Under the pieces are notes generated by a model. It had not been told where the DNA came from. It was given only the letters and a program-made list of their open reading frames with translations, and did no database searches. A DNA stretch of 64,000 nt from Methanosalsum natronophilum (GTDB lineage Archaea > Halobacteriota > Methanosarcinia > Methanosarcinales > Methanosarcinaceae). The translations under genes and the position numbers were made by a program. Below, piece by piece: positions 38,163 to 47,503 of the stretch (its first letter is position 1; the number at the start of each line of letters is the position of its first letter). The stretch covers positions 46,496-110,495 of the forward strand of contig NZ_JANUCS010000006.1 of assembly GCF_024808815.1 (NCBI RefSeq), in the 5' to 3' direction.

Positions 38163-39421
38163 TGTTCCGGCACACCTGTTTCAAAAGGAAGATCATTATT
38201 ACTCCACTCAAACCATCCACCGTCAAAGACCGCAGCATTATCCCAGCCCATGAGCCAAGCGTTAAGGAATGCTTCACTTCCTCTCCATCCAGTACCACAA
38301 TAGAAAGCATTACGCTTTTCGGGAGTTATACCTAATTCTTTCCATTTATCTTCAATTTCATGGTATTCTCGCATAGTGTGGTCCAGGTTCCTGTAGTTCT
38401 CCATGTGATAAGCATCAGTTCCGCAATCACCAAAGACAGAGCCTGGGATCCGACCTTTTTTCTCAATATAGTTATAACCACTCACTTCACCAATATATTC
38501 TCTCCAACTCCTGACACTTACCAGGTTTTTGTCAGGGTCTGAAAGTATCTCCTTTGCTTCCTCAAGATCAACAGCAAGTTTAGGATTTAAAGGAATATTG
38601 GCACCAAAGGATACTTTGTTTACTGTAATGGGTTCTGTTGTGACATTATAACCTGCATCAAGCCAGGACTGGAGTCCACCATTTAGGATCTTTACATCCT
38701 TGACTCCAGCATAAAGCATTATGAACGCACATCGCATTGCACCAAGGTGACCCGCGCTACTGCCCGGGAATGGGTCATCGTTTTTTGGGTAGGAGAACCT
38801 TCCATATACAATAACTGTAGTGTCACTGGAAATACCTGCATTTTCAAGTGCATCTTTTAGTTCTTCTGGTAAACGACGGTTCCATGTATCCTCGGATTCG
38901 AGTGAATTGGTATCAAGTGGTATTGAGCCTGGAATATGACCCTCTTCATAATCCTCTGGATTTCTGTAATGACAATGGCATATGACATACTTATCATTAT
39001 CATATTCAGGTGCATTGTCTGTAGTTATCAATTGGTTCAGCCAATCAGGAGATACTAAATGTTGGTACCTTTCAAGTCGATCCATTGGCAGATCCCTTTC
39101 TACCCACTCGAAAAAAGATGGGTATATGCTCAGGTCAGTATAACCAGCCTTTTCAAACATTCTGGCAACTTCTTCTGCGTTCTCGGAGTCATAACCATAA
39201 ATTACAAGTTTGTCTTGTGGTAGGATATCTTTGCTTCGAACGATCTCGATCCAGTCAATGTAACTTAACCACTTGTAAGGTAATGATTTAGCACTTTTTA
39301 TATGTCCACCAGTGTTTTCCCCATTCTCCTTCCATCCATTATAAGCATCTACAGATCTAATATCAATGATCTTGTATCTATGCATATTTTCTAATAATTC
39401 ATCAGTTGAAATGGATTTCAT
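38159..39421 (-). CDS. eanB: EanB-like multi-rhodanese sulfurtransferase (anaerobic ergothioneine synthase)
   Basis: About 420 residues made of tandem rhodanese domains. The last carries the active loop YCGTGWRGSEA, with the catalytic Cys near residue 375. Another Cys-containing loop is CHCHYRNPEDYEEGHIPGS. EanB of green sulfur bacteria is a rhodanese-family enzyme that transfers persulfide sulfur to hercynine without oxygen; length, domain count and the partner eanA fit. The ATG at 39421 is chosen because a minus-strand TATA box (39441-39449) lies about 24 nt upstream, implying a leaderless mRNA. The frame runs on to 39637, but that part reads through a mobile-element relic. Confidence 0.82.
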   Translation of the reverse strand: MKSISTDELLENMHRYKIIDIRSVDAYNGWKENGENTGGHIKSAKSLPYKWLSYIDWIEIVRSKDILPQDKLVIYGYDSENAEEVARMFEKAGYTDLSIYPSFFEWVERDLPMDRLERYQHLVSPDWLNQLITTDNAPEYDNDKYVICHCHYRNPEDYEEGHIPGSIPLDTNSLESEDTWNRRLPEELKDALENAGISSDTTVIVYGRFSYPKNDDPFPGSSAGHLGAMRCAFIMLYAGVKDVKILNGGLQSWLDAGYNVTTEPITVNKVSFGANIPLNPKLAVDLEEAKEILSDPDKNLVSVRSWREYIGEVSGYNYIEKKGRIPGSVFGDCGTDAYHMENYRNLDHTMREYHEIEDKWKELGITPEKRNAFYCGTGWRGSEAFLNAWLMGWDNAAVFDGGWFEWSNNDLPFETGVPEQ

Positions 39422-39440
39422 GTACTTAAATTGGTTAAGA

Positions 39441-39449
39441 TAATATATG
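39441..39449 (-). promoter_or_regulatory. TATA box of the eanB-eanA-sufS-sufE operon
   Basis: CATATATTA on the minus strand, centred about 24 nt before the ATG at 39421. This matches archaeal spacing for a leaderless transcript and supports the shorter eanB start. Confidence 0.5.
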
Positions 39450-39514
39450 TAATTTAGGAAAAAAATTTCCGAGATTCTTTCTTTTTTTGTAATAACTGTA
39501 TCGAAATCTAATGT

Positions 39515-39664
39515 TTCATAGAAATATTCCGTAGCTAGGTTGTTTTCAATCTGAAATAATATATTCTTATCTGGCGTAATTTTATTTGCTCTTAGTTTTT
39601 GTTGCAGTGTTATCGAATAATGCAAAGCTAAGAACACTTTTATTAATTGTGGCTGGCAAACTTA
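39515..39664 (-). mobile_element. One-ended relic of the MITE/IS family
   Basis: Read on the minus strand it begins CCTAAGTTTGCCAGCCACAA with ATAAAAGTGTTCTTAG. It continues through about 110 nt that resemble the interior of the copy at 51858-52107; both encode TPxxNIL and LATEY-like peptides. No second terminal repeat is seen toward 39420. A second, partial end-like sequence (AAACTTGCCATTCATC) abuts at about 39665-39680. The rest of 39665-39811 shows nothing recognisable. Confidence 0.55.
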
Positions 39665-39811
39665 GGATGAATGGCAAGTTTAGGTTGAAGGAAGACTTTT
39701 GAATGTGGCCTAGATATTTGATTTAAGTGTGTATTATTGGAATCAATGGAATTTTTCTGAACGAAAAAGAAAGATTTTGAAAATGAAAAATTCAATCTAG
39801 CTAAATATATA

Positions 39812-40516
39812 TCAAAATGCTAAAGCATTTTTTGGGCAGCTTGAAATACACTTTTCACATTTGATACAATCAGAACCTGGTTTACCTTCACTGACATGTA
39901 AATTCATAGGACATATCTTGTCACATTTCTTGCAATTGATGCACTTCATAGATTCAAGCTTTAAAGGACTTTTATCTTTTTCCAAAAGTTTCTGTAATGT
40001 TCCACCTGGACACAAAGTGCACCATGTACGGGAATGCATTCCAGTTCCTAAAATCAATACGATGCTTGTAGTCAATGCATATCTAATTACAAATATCATA
40101 CCAATTTTTTCCACCATGCCTTCTGTAATAATAAATTGATTTACCATAGTAACAAGCAAAACCAAAAGTATTGGAATTCTTACCCAGTAACTTTTAAGAA
40201 TTGAGGGTGTACGCATTTTATTCCGCTTTCCTCTATATTTAATATTTTCAATTATATCCGCAATAGATCCTTTTGGACAGAAGTTACCGCATGACCATCT
40301 TCCTCTTACCCTTGCGATAACCAAAATTAATAACAAGGTTATAGGTACAATAAATCCTAACAAAGGCTCTACAAATCCAAAAATCGAAACAAAAAGTATC
40401 AAAAAGCCAAAGTATTGTGTGTATCTCAACATAGTAGTGTCCTTCATTGTAGGATATTTAGGTTGAAAATATTTCGTTTTATGCTCAGTAATTTGTAGAT
40501 AAGATGACGACTTCAT
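39812..40516 (-). CDS. NapH-like membrane protein with 4Fe-4S ferredoxin domain
   Basis: About 234 residues. Four membrane segments with two cytoplasmic-type cysteine motifs (SCGNFCPKG and WCTLCPGG), then a C-terminal double 4Fe-4S ferredoxin domain (CINCKKCDKICPMN and CIKCEKCISSCPKN). NapH/RdxA-like proteins pass electrons between a membrane quinol or methanophenazine pool and soluble partners. The start at 40516 (MKSSSYLQI) is preferred; an upstream in-frame ATG at 40549 would extend into the transposon relic. No redox partner gene adjoins. Confidence 0.8.
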   Translation of the reverse strand: MKSSSYLQITEHKTKYFQPKYPTMKDTTMLRYTQYFGFLILFVSIFGFVEPLLGFIVPITLLLILVIARVRGRWSCGNFCPKGSIADIIENIKYRGKRNKMRTPSILKSYWVRIPILLVLLVTMVNQFIITEGMVEKIGMIFVIRYALTTSIVLILGTGMHSRTWCTLCPGGTLQKLLEKDKSPLKLESMKCINCKKCDKICPMNLHVSEGKPGSDCIKCEKCISSCPKNALAF

Positions 40517-40551
40517 CCACACATTTAAGGATTCCGATAGTACACACATTG

Positions 40552-40686
40552 TCTAAAAATGAGGTGCATTTCAATCATAATATTTGTCTTAGTTGTGGAC
40601 ACCAAGAAAATGGCGATATGAATGCTTCCAAGAACATATCATTTTTGGGTAGGTGTCAATTATCCCATAGTCCTCTGTCCTGTTAA
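40552..40686 (+). pseudogene. TnpB (IS605 OrfB) C-terminal fragment
   Basis: The last 40 codons encode a zinc-finger half (ICLSCGHQENGDMNASKNI) with the DxNAxxNI motif of the third RuvC segment of TnpB. The upstream CxxC and the rest of the nuclease are missing, so this is a decayed remnant of an IS200/IS605 element. Confidence 0.7.
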
Positions 40687-40706
40687 AAGGAACATAAAAG
40701 GACAAG

Positions 40707-40726
40707 CCACCCTATTCATAGGGTGG
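40707..40726. repeat. IS200/IS605-type right-end hairpin
   Basis: CCACCCTA and TAGGGTGG form a perfect 8-bp stem with a TTCA loop, 20 nt after the TnpB relic stop. It is followed by TAGTTGAC. IS200/IS605 elements are bounded by such single-strand hairpins recognised by TnpA. No TnpA gene is present. The remaining sequence to 40977 has no gene until the promoter of the next one. Confidence 0.6.
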
Positions 40727-40977
40727 TAGTTGACTAAGAATGCCACTAAAACAAGCCTTTCCCGGAAAGTTTTGTCAAAATTGAGATGAAAATATCACAG
40801 TGTTTTTGGTACATTGCTCCAAAATCTAAATCAATGGGCTTTCTGCTCTACATGTGTTGTGCCTTTTTCAACTTTATTATTTAAGAAAAATCAACTTAGT
40901 TCTATTTTTTCATATGAAGTTATATATGGAAAAAGAAATATCTTATTTAATTATTTTTAAGGTCATAAAGGTAAATC

Positions 40978-41493
40978 ATGACTGACGGTATAATATGTAT
41001 TGACACTGAAACCACAGGATTATCAGAAAAAGATGAGATATTGCAGCTAGCTATCATTAATGGATCAAATGAAGTACTCTTCTATGATCACTTTAAACCA
41101 CAGTATGTAAAAAGTTGGCCAAAAGCTCAAAGTATACATGGCATTTCACCAGCAATGGTTGAGAATAAGAGGAGTATAGAATTTCATAGACAAAGAATCC
41201 AAAAGATAATCCAGAACTCTAAGATTATTATTGGGTATAATTTGGTTAAGTTTGATCTGAGGTTTTTGAAACGGGCCGGTATAACTGTCCCTGAAATCCC
41301 AGTTTATGATGTTATGCTAGAATTTGCTGATATTTACGGTGAATGGCATTCTTACTATGAGAATAATAAATGGCAAAAGTTGGTCACATGTGCTAAGTAT
41401 TACGGTTATCCTAACCTAGATAATCTTCATGATTCATTGGAGGACGTGAAAGCAACATTATACTGTTATAGGTGCATGAACAATAAAAAATAG
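40978..41493 (+). CDS. DnaQ-like (DEDD) 3'-5' exonuclease
   Basis: 171 residues. ExoI motif CIDTETTGLS, ExoII GYNLVKFDLRFL and ExoIII HDSLEDVKAT give the acidic residues and the histidine of the DEDDh fold. It may proofread or degrade single-stranded DNA or RNA. It is a single-domain protein, not fused to a polymerase. The gene stands alone, with AT-rich flanks, and ends with TAG. Confidence 0.87.
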   Translation: MTDGIICIDTETTGLSEKDEILQLAIINGSNEVLFYDHFKPQYVKSWPKAQSIHGISPAMVENKRSIEFHRQRIQKIIQNSKIIIGYNLVKFDLRFLKRAGITVPEIPVYDVMLEFADIYGEWHSYYENNKWQKLVTCAKYYGYPNLDNLHDSLEDVKATLYCYRCMNNKK

Positions 41494-41934
41494 ATATAAT
41501 ATCAATTTTGTATCTCAAGACTGTACTATATTCAAATATATTTGAAATTACTAAGAACTTCAATTGATTTTATTTTGTTTTTTTTTTACTAACACACTCT
41601 AATATAGTTTTTATTATTTTAACGATTTCCTTTTTTAAAAAAATCCTAAATAAATTATTTTTTTATTCTGAAACTAAATAAAGTTTTAAATTTATATAAG
41701 TACTATATTAAAAGCTTTTATTGTATTTAAATCTCAAATAAACCTTTAATACTAATAATTTTTTAAAAATTTAAAACAAGAATTCCTAAAAAAACTGTGT
41801 TTAAGTTTATTTAAGAGTGATTTTCTTATATAAACGAAGTTTCTTTTTTGATTTAAAATTAAACCACTTTACTAGAGTTTAATATTTTTACAAATTGAGT
41901 TGAGGAATGATCTATCAAAAATTTCTTTCAAAAA
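41494..41934. other. AT-rich intergenic region
   Basis: About 440 nt of very AT-rich sequence with poly-T runs (41576-41590) that could terminate the exonuclease transcript. TATA-like stretches (AATTTATATAAG near 41690) could serve the exporter operon. No gene, RNA or clear repeat is recognised. Confidence 0.5.
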
Positions 41935-44232
41935 TTGGGTTTCTTTATAGAAAATAATTATAGAAGTGTTATTATTATAGCAGTGCTTTTGCTAATAATA
42001 TCAATTCAAAGTGCCCAATTGATCGAGATGGAATCGGGTACTGAGACCTATATTGATAAAGGTTCAAGTTTATATCAGGATTACGATCACTTATATCGCA
42101 ACAATTTTGCAACTGAGCCTATTGTAATAATGGTTGAAGGAACCGACAGTTCACATCCTGAGTTGCTCAATTCGCTTGACAGGATAGAAATGTCAGTGTC
42201 CGAGTTTCCAGGTATTGTAGATGTATTATCTCCTTCTAGTATTGTCAAAGATGTCAACTATCAGACTACTGGAAGGAAGAATATACCAAGTGATCGTGTT
42301 CTTTTAAATGGAATTGTAGATGAGTATGTTCCTTCTCCTTTAATGCCCGATGACAGACATGCATTTGTCAGAATTCTAATAGATGGTCAAGTATCCGATA
42401 GTGATCAAGAGGAACTGCTGGAAGAAATTGAAAAATCTATTGAGATTGCAGGAATTCCACCAGGTTATCATGTGACAGTGACAGGTTTCCCTGCTTTTTT
42501 GATAGGAATGCAAGAAGAAATGCTTGACAGTATAACCACCCTACTATTATTGGCAATTATTTTGATGACAGTAGTGCTTTATATTGTGTTCAAGCATGTC
42601 AGATGGAGATTATTACCATTACCAATAGTGATAGTAGGTATAATATTCACATTCGGTGCAATGGGTTTACTTGATATTTCAATGACAATGGTCTCAATGG
42701 CTGCTTTTCCTGTATTGATCGGTATTGGGATCGATTATGCTATCCAGTTCCAAAATAGATTAGAAGAAGAACTTGAGATCGGTAAAACGAAACAAAAAGC
42801 TGTTGTCGATACGATCACCTATACAGGTCCTGCAGTTTTAAATGCACTTATTATTACGTCTCTTGGATTTCTAGCATTACTCACATCAAATATTCCAATG
42901 ATCAGAGACTTTGGTTTATTGTTAATAATTGGTGTAATAATGTGTTTTATTGCAGCAATGTTTCTAGGGATAGCTATTTTTTATGGATTCCACAAAATAG
43001 AGGAAAAAAGAAGTAATGGCTCATCAAAAAACTTGAAATCCAATTCTAAACCCGAAAATGAATCAGATATTCTTAAATCAAGTCTAAAGAAAATTGCATT
43101 ATTCTCAATTAATCATTCAGGTATAATACTAATTTTAGCTGCTATATTGTGTATTGGGGGTCTTTATGCAGATACTACGATTCCAATTGAGACTGATACT
43201 GAATCGTTTGTACCCCAGGATATGCCTGTATTGATCGACTTGAAAAATATGCGATCAATTGTTGACGATGATGCTTACTTAAACTTGATCATAAAAACCG
43301 ATGATAACACAAACCCTGAATTACTAGAATGGATTGACGGATTCTCCCAACATCAAGTGGATAGTCGTAGTTATATTCACAGTTCTTCGAGTATAGTAGA
43401 CATTATTAAAGAAACGAGCTATGCTGCTGGAACAATACCTAATACTCAAAATGAGATCGAATCCATATATGATAATTTATGTGAATCTCAGTTATCAGAA
43501 CATGTCCATGAAAATGATATGCTTCTTCTAAAACTAAATGTTGGAAGTATTGTACGTGATAAGGGCATTGAAGGTATCGATGAGGTCATTGACATAGTTT
43601 ATGAGGATATTGTTTGGATTCCACCTCCACCAGGCACCAGTGTAACTATTACAGGTAATTCGGTAGTTATGACCGATCTTCTTGAAGAATTAACTTCAGG
43701 CAGGTTACAAATGACTTTTCTTGGCATTATTTTTGTATTCCTGGGACTGCTCGTTTTGTACAAAGATGTTCTAAAGGCATTGATCCCAGTCACAACAATG
43801 TTCATAGTAATTGGCTGGTCAGGTTTTGTCATGTATTTTACTGGTGTTGAATATACTCCAATGACGGCTACAATGGGTGCATTAATACTAGCTGTTGGAT
43901 CAGAATATGCAATTTTGATAATGGAACGATATTTTGAGGAAAAGAATAAAGGTTTCAATACTGAATATGCGATGATACAGACATTTGGTACTGTTGGTAA
44001 AGCTATAATAGCGTCTGGGATTACCACCATATTTGGTTTTTCAGCACTTATTGCCTCTTCTTTTGGCATTACTAGCAGTTTTGGGTTAATCACAGTGATC
44101 AATGTATCCCTTGCTCTGTTTGCCACTTTTATGATCCTTCCTGCTCTAATAGTCTCATTTGAGACACTAAAAGAAAAGAGGACTATTCCAATGTTTATTG
44201 AAAAAGTAAATTTTTTTAACGGTAGGTTGTAA
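41935..44232 (+). CDS. RND-superfamily exporter (HAE3/MMPL-like)
   Basis: About 765 residues with the RND two-fold repeat. Each half has one N-terminal helix, a large extracytoplasmic loop and five clustered helices; IGIGIDYAIQFQNRLEEEL and VGSEYAILIMERYFEEKN carry the conserved acidic residue of TM4. It probably moves lipids or hydrophobic compounds outward by proton or ion exchange. The TTG at 41935 may be internal: the frame is open back to 41911 and encodes an amphipathic IKNFFQK stretch. An ATG with GAGG at 41902-41909 lies just upstream in another frame. It leads an operon with two exoproteins. Confidence 0.87.
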   Translation: MGFFIENNYRSVIIIAVLLLIISIQSAQLIEMESGTETYIDKGSSLYQDYDHLYRNNFATEPIVIMVEGTDSSHPELLNSLDRIEMSVSEFPGIVDVLSPSSIVKDVNYQTTGRKNIPSDRVLLNGIVDEYVPSPLMPDDRHAFVRILIDGQVSDSDQEELLEEIEKSIEIAGIPPGYHVTVTGFPAFLIGMQEEMLDSITTLLLLAIILMTVVLYIVFKHVRWRLLPLPIVIVGIIFTFGAMGLLDISMTMVSMAAFPVLIGIGIDYAIQFQNRLEEELEIGKTKQKAVVDTITYTGPAVLNALIITSLGFLALLTSNIPMIRDFGLLLIIGVIMCFIAAMFLGIAIFYGFHKIEEKRSNGSSKNLKSNSKPENESDILKSSLKKIALFSINHSGIILILAAILCIGGLYADTTIPIETDTESFVPQDMPVLIDLKNMRSIVDDDAYLNLIIKTDDNTNPELLEWIDGFSQHQVDSRSYIHSSSSIVDIIKETSYAAGTIPNTQNEIESIYDNLCESQLSEHVHENDMLLLKLNVGSIVRDKGIEGIDEVIDIVYEDIVWIPPPPGTSVTITGNSVVMTDLLEELTSGRLQMTFLGIIFVFLGLLVLYKDVLKALIPVTTMFIVIGWSGFVMYFTGVEYTPMTATMGALILAVGSEYAILIMERYFEEKNKGFNTEYAMIQTFGTVGKAIIASGITTIFGFSALIASSFGITSSFGLITVINVSLALFATFMILPALIVSFETLKEKRTIPMFIEKVNFFNGRL

Positions 44233-44235
44233 ATT

Positions 44236-45357
44236 ATGATCAAGCAATGCAAGTCAGGTAATATTGGAAGGCTTAGTTTAGTAGTATTAGTATCAATTTT
44301 ATTTATCTTGCTCATATTTGCAGTCAACTGCTCTTCTGCAAATGCAAAAGAATTTTTACCACCTGCTGTAGAGTATACTAGTAATTTTTATAGAGTACAC
44401 GGGGAGCCCGATATAAGTGTAAGTGTTATTGGAGATACTGAGTTTGAAAGGGGAGAAACTGCACAAGTAAAATTAATACTTTCAAATAAAGGCAAAGTTC
44501 ATGGTTTTGAGTCACTCAAAAGTGTCAATACAACAGATGAACACCAAATGGCAGTTAAAGAGCTGGAATATGGTTTTCAAAGAACCACTGCTCAAGGGAT
44601 CAAAGTAAGTCTTGTCTCACCAAGTGAAGCTATTACATTAGATTCAAGTACACAACCTCATACTATAGACAATCTATATGCTGGTGTATTAAGCGAACCA
44701 CTATCATTCCCGATAACCATTTCCAAAAATATTCCTGCAGGAATGTATGAATTGGAACTACTTTTACTCTATGAATATCCAAAAAGTATCAGGACGACTG
44801 ATGGAAAAACAGCGATCATGGGAACACCAGGTGTCGAACACGCTGTCTACTATGAAAGTGTTGAAAAAACTATTAAAGTTCCTATTTTTGTTCAGCCTGA
44901 TGCGAGGTTTGTGGTAGATGATATTGAAGGTACACTTGAAGCTGGTAGTACAAGTGTGATCAATGTAACCTATAAGAACATTGGAGAGTTACCAGCAAAA
45001 GATTCAGTTGCAAGGTTGATCACAATGAAACCATTGAGTACTGACTCTTCAATGCAGTATCTTGGAACTATTCAACCAGGGGATAGCAGTGTAGCATCTT
45101 TCAAAATAGATGCTGATAGGGATTCAACCATAAAAAAATATGGATTGGATAGCGAAATAAGATATACTGGTGAAGATGGTAGTTTTGTTCTTTCTGATAA
45201 AGTGTTGGTAGATGTAGTTCTTGAGGAGCCTAGCGTACATCTCAATTTGACCAGAATATCATTTGCTGGTATTATAGTAATAATCCTTTTTTTAATCATC
45301 AAAAGTAGAAGAAACAGTCAATTAGAACAAGATCAAGATTCGGAGAATGAGCCATGA
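44236..45357 (+). CDS. Membrane-anchored COG1361-like exoprotein
   Basis: 373 residues: signal peptide (to about residue 38), two beta-sandwich-like repeats (one starting PDISVSVIGDTEFERGE, one VVDDIEGTLEAGSTSVINVTYKN), a C-terminal helix (FAGIIVIILFLII) and a short charged tail. COG1361/CARDB-type domains are typical of archaeal surface proteins beside RND exporters, where they may form an extracellular extension of the pump. It starts 3 nt after the exporter gene and overlaps the paralogous next gene. Confidence 0.75.
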   Translation: MIKQCKSGNIGRLSLVVLVSILFILLIFAVNCSSANAKEFLPPAVEYTSNFYRVHGEPDISVSVIGDTEFERGETAQVKLILSNKGKVHGFESLKSVNTTDEHQMAVKELEYGFQRTTAQGIKVSLVSPSEAITLDSSTQPHTIDNLYAGVLSEPLSFPITISKNIPAGMYELELLLLYEYPKSIRTTDGKTAIMGTPGVEHAVYYESVEKTIKVPIFVQPDARFVVDDIEGTLEAGSTSVINVTYKNIGELPAKDSVARLITMKPLSTDSSMQYLGTIQPGDSSVASFKIDADRDSTIKKYGLDSEIRYTGEDGSFVLSDKVLVDVVLEEPSVHLNLTRISFAGIIVIILFLIIKSRRNSQLEQDQDSENEP

Positions 45358-46439
45358 TCAAAATCAAGTATTTGAAATTATTGATATTAGCATATGTTAT
45401 ATTTTGTATGCTTTTTGTATTGCCAGTAAGTGCACAGTTTTCTATAAAACAAGTAGAAGTACCTGACTTCTTTAATTTTGGAGATGACTATTATAAAGTT
45501 CATGGTGGCCCTGATGTCACTGCAACTCTTATAGGTAATAATGAATATTCCAGAGGAGATGAAGTTACTATTAGTATAAATCTAATGAACAGAGGTAAAA
45601 TAACCGGCTTTGAATCTAACCTTAACGCTGAAAATGAACTCGATATGCGATTACAAAGGGAAGAAATGGGTTATGAGTCCCAGAGATCAAATGCGCTTGG
45701 AATATCTGCAACATTAAAATCTGATGATCCTCACATAAGAGTCAAATCCGGTCCACAAGAAGCGGGTAGTCTTGCTTCTGGTGATCAGACCTTAAGACCA
45801 TTACAGTTCAATATAGAAATAAAAAAAGATGCACCTACAGGTAAATATCCACTCAATCTCTCACTGCAATATGATTTCCAGAAAAATGTGCAATTAAGTG
45901 GAACTGATCATGATACTCTAGGAATGGTTGATAAAGAAGCTGGGTTTTGGTATGCAACTGCTCAACAGTTCCAAGAAATAAATGTCAATATAGTAGATGA
46001 TGCACGATTTGAAGTTACTAACGTTACATATGATCTCATTCCTGGAAATAATGGATTGATATATGTCACATACAAGAACGTGGGTGAAGAAACTGCTAAA
46101 AATTCAGTTGTCAGGATAAGTACACATGATCCATTTAGCACAACTGATGACCAAGCTTTTATTGGAACATTAGAACCTGGAGATGAAAGTGTTGCCGTAT
46201 TTAATTTGAATGTAAATGATGGTGCTACTCCTAAGATCTATGCAATGAACAGTATGATCAAGTATGAAGACAAAAATGGACATGTGGAAATGTCTGATAA
46301 TATACAATTTCAGGTAGAACTTAAACCAGGTGATAGTTTACTGAACAGGGTAATCGTTCCAATTATATTTCTGACCTTTGTTAGTGGAACTGTACTGATT
46401 CTTCGTAAGTTAATTAAAAAAGGTAAGAAAAACAAATAA
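45354..46439 (+). CDS. Membrane-anchored COG1361-like exoprotein, second paralogue
   Basis: 361 residues with the same layout as its neighbour: signal peptide ending PVSAQFS, domain opening PDVTATLIGNNEYSRGDEV, second domain FEVTNVTYDLIPGNNGLIYVTYKN, C-terminal helix and a Lys-rich tail. Shared motifs (YKVHGGPD versus YRVHGEPD) show tandem duplication. Overlap with the previous stop by 4 nt indicates coupled translation. Confidence 0.75.
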   Translation: MIKIKYLKLLILAYVIFCMLFVLPVSAQFSIKQVEVPDFFNFGDDYYKVHGGPDVTATLIGNNEYSRGDEVTISINLMNRGKITGFESNLNAENELDMRLQREEMGYESQRSNALGISATLKSDDPHIRVKSGPQEAGSLASGDQTLRPLQFNIEIKKDAPTGKYPLNLSLQYDFQKNVQLSGTDHDTLGMVDKEAGFWYATAQQFQEINVNIVDDARFEVTNVTYDLIPGNNGLIYVTYKNVGEETAKNSVVRISTHDPFSTTDDQAFIGTLEPGDESVAVFNLNVNDGATPKIYAMNSMIKYEDKNGHVEMSDNIQFQVELKPGDSLLNRVIVPIIFLTFVSGTVLILRKLIKKGKKNK

Positions 46440-46569
46440 GTAAAAACTAAAAAAAGTGTATAAATATATGACATTACTACCTTGAAAATATTTTATTTGA
46501 GGATAAGGTCAGCAACTAAAAAATTGTAATTCTCATATTTAGCTAGATATATTTTTACGAGTCAATAGC

Positions 46570-47400
46570 ATGAAACGGATAAAAGCATTAAAAGACATGG
46601 GACTAACTCAATATGAAGCTTCAGCTTATGTCGCTTTGCTAACACTAGGTGTCTCAACAGCACATGAATTGTCACGTAAGTCAGACGTACCTATGGGTAA
46701 AATATATGAGGTACTCTCATCTCTAAAGAATTTGGGAATAGTGGAGTTTCAGATGACTCGGCCTCGGATGTATAAAGCTAAAAAACCTTCTATAGCACTT
46801 GATAATTTATACTCAAAAAAAGAAGAGGAAGCAAAGAAACAGCTAGATAACTTGAAATTCAAATTGAATGAGATCGAAGAGATATTCTCAGAAGTACCAC
46901 ATCCTGATCATACATATATTAAGTTCTGGTACACAACAATTGGCGAAGATGAGATCCTAAAAAAAATGAAACATATGCTGGAAGAGACCAAACAAGAAAT
47001 ATTAATAGTTAAACCAAAATTATTCACAATAAAAACTATCATGAATAAAACGAATATTAATGAATCTAGCATTTTTGAACATATTGTTGCAGAGGCTATT
47101 AAAGCAGCTGAGAAAGGTATGATCATAAAAACGATTGCACCTGAGGAACTGATATTTTCTCTAAAACAGAAATTTGATACTATACAAAGCAAGAATGTAA
47201 AAAAAAATGTTTATTTAAAATATCTAGATTGTGATCATGATTTCATATTAGTCGATAATAGTATTATATTCATACCTATACATGACCCGCTTAATCCAAC
47301 CAATATATTTGGTCAATTAAAAGTTTATGATAAGGAATATGGAACTAAACTGAAAGAAAAGCATGATCAACTTTGGATGCAAGCTAAACCTGTTATGTGA
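46570..47400 (+). CDS. TrmB-family transcriptional regulator
   Basis: 276 residues. The N-terminal winged helix (LKDMGLTQYEASAYVALLTLG, VPMGKIYEVLSSL) is the classic TrmB domain. It is followed by a coiled-coil dimer helix and a C-terminal effector domain of the phospholipase-D-like fold (TKQEILIVKPKLF). TrmB proteins bind sugars or other ligands. It lies 130 nt downstream of the exporter operon with its own promoter-like TATA sequence (GATATATTTTTA, about 46545), and could regulate that operon. Confidence 0.88.
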   Translation: MKRIKALKDMGLTQYEASAYVALLTLGVSTAHELSRKSDVPMGKIYEVLSSLKNLGIVEFQMTRPRMYKAKKPSIALDNLYSKKEEEAKKQLDNLKFKLNEIEEIFSEVPHPDHTYIKFWYTTIGEDEILKKMKHMLEETKQEILIVKPKLFTIKTIMNKTNINESSIFEHIVAEAIKAAEKGMIIKTIAPEELIFSLKQKFDTIQSKNVKKNVYLKYLDCDHDFILVDNSIIFIPIHDPLNPTNIFGQLKVYDKEYGTKLKEKHDQLWMQAKPVM

Positions 47401-47503
47401 ACTAGTCCACTAGCAATTAAGGATAGTTGACTAACATAAAAATCTATTTAACTGTTAAGTTCCCTAACTTAGTTATAGATTTATTTTTTGGGATAGTGAC
47501 CAA

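Noticed and set aside
43599..44327. A 242-codon leftward frame opposite the exporter gene
   Set aside because: It is the antisense shadow of the well-supported RND coding sequence.
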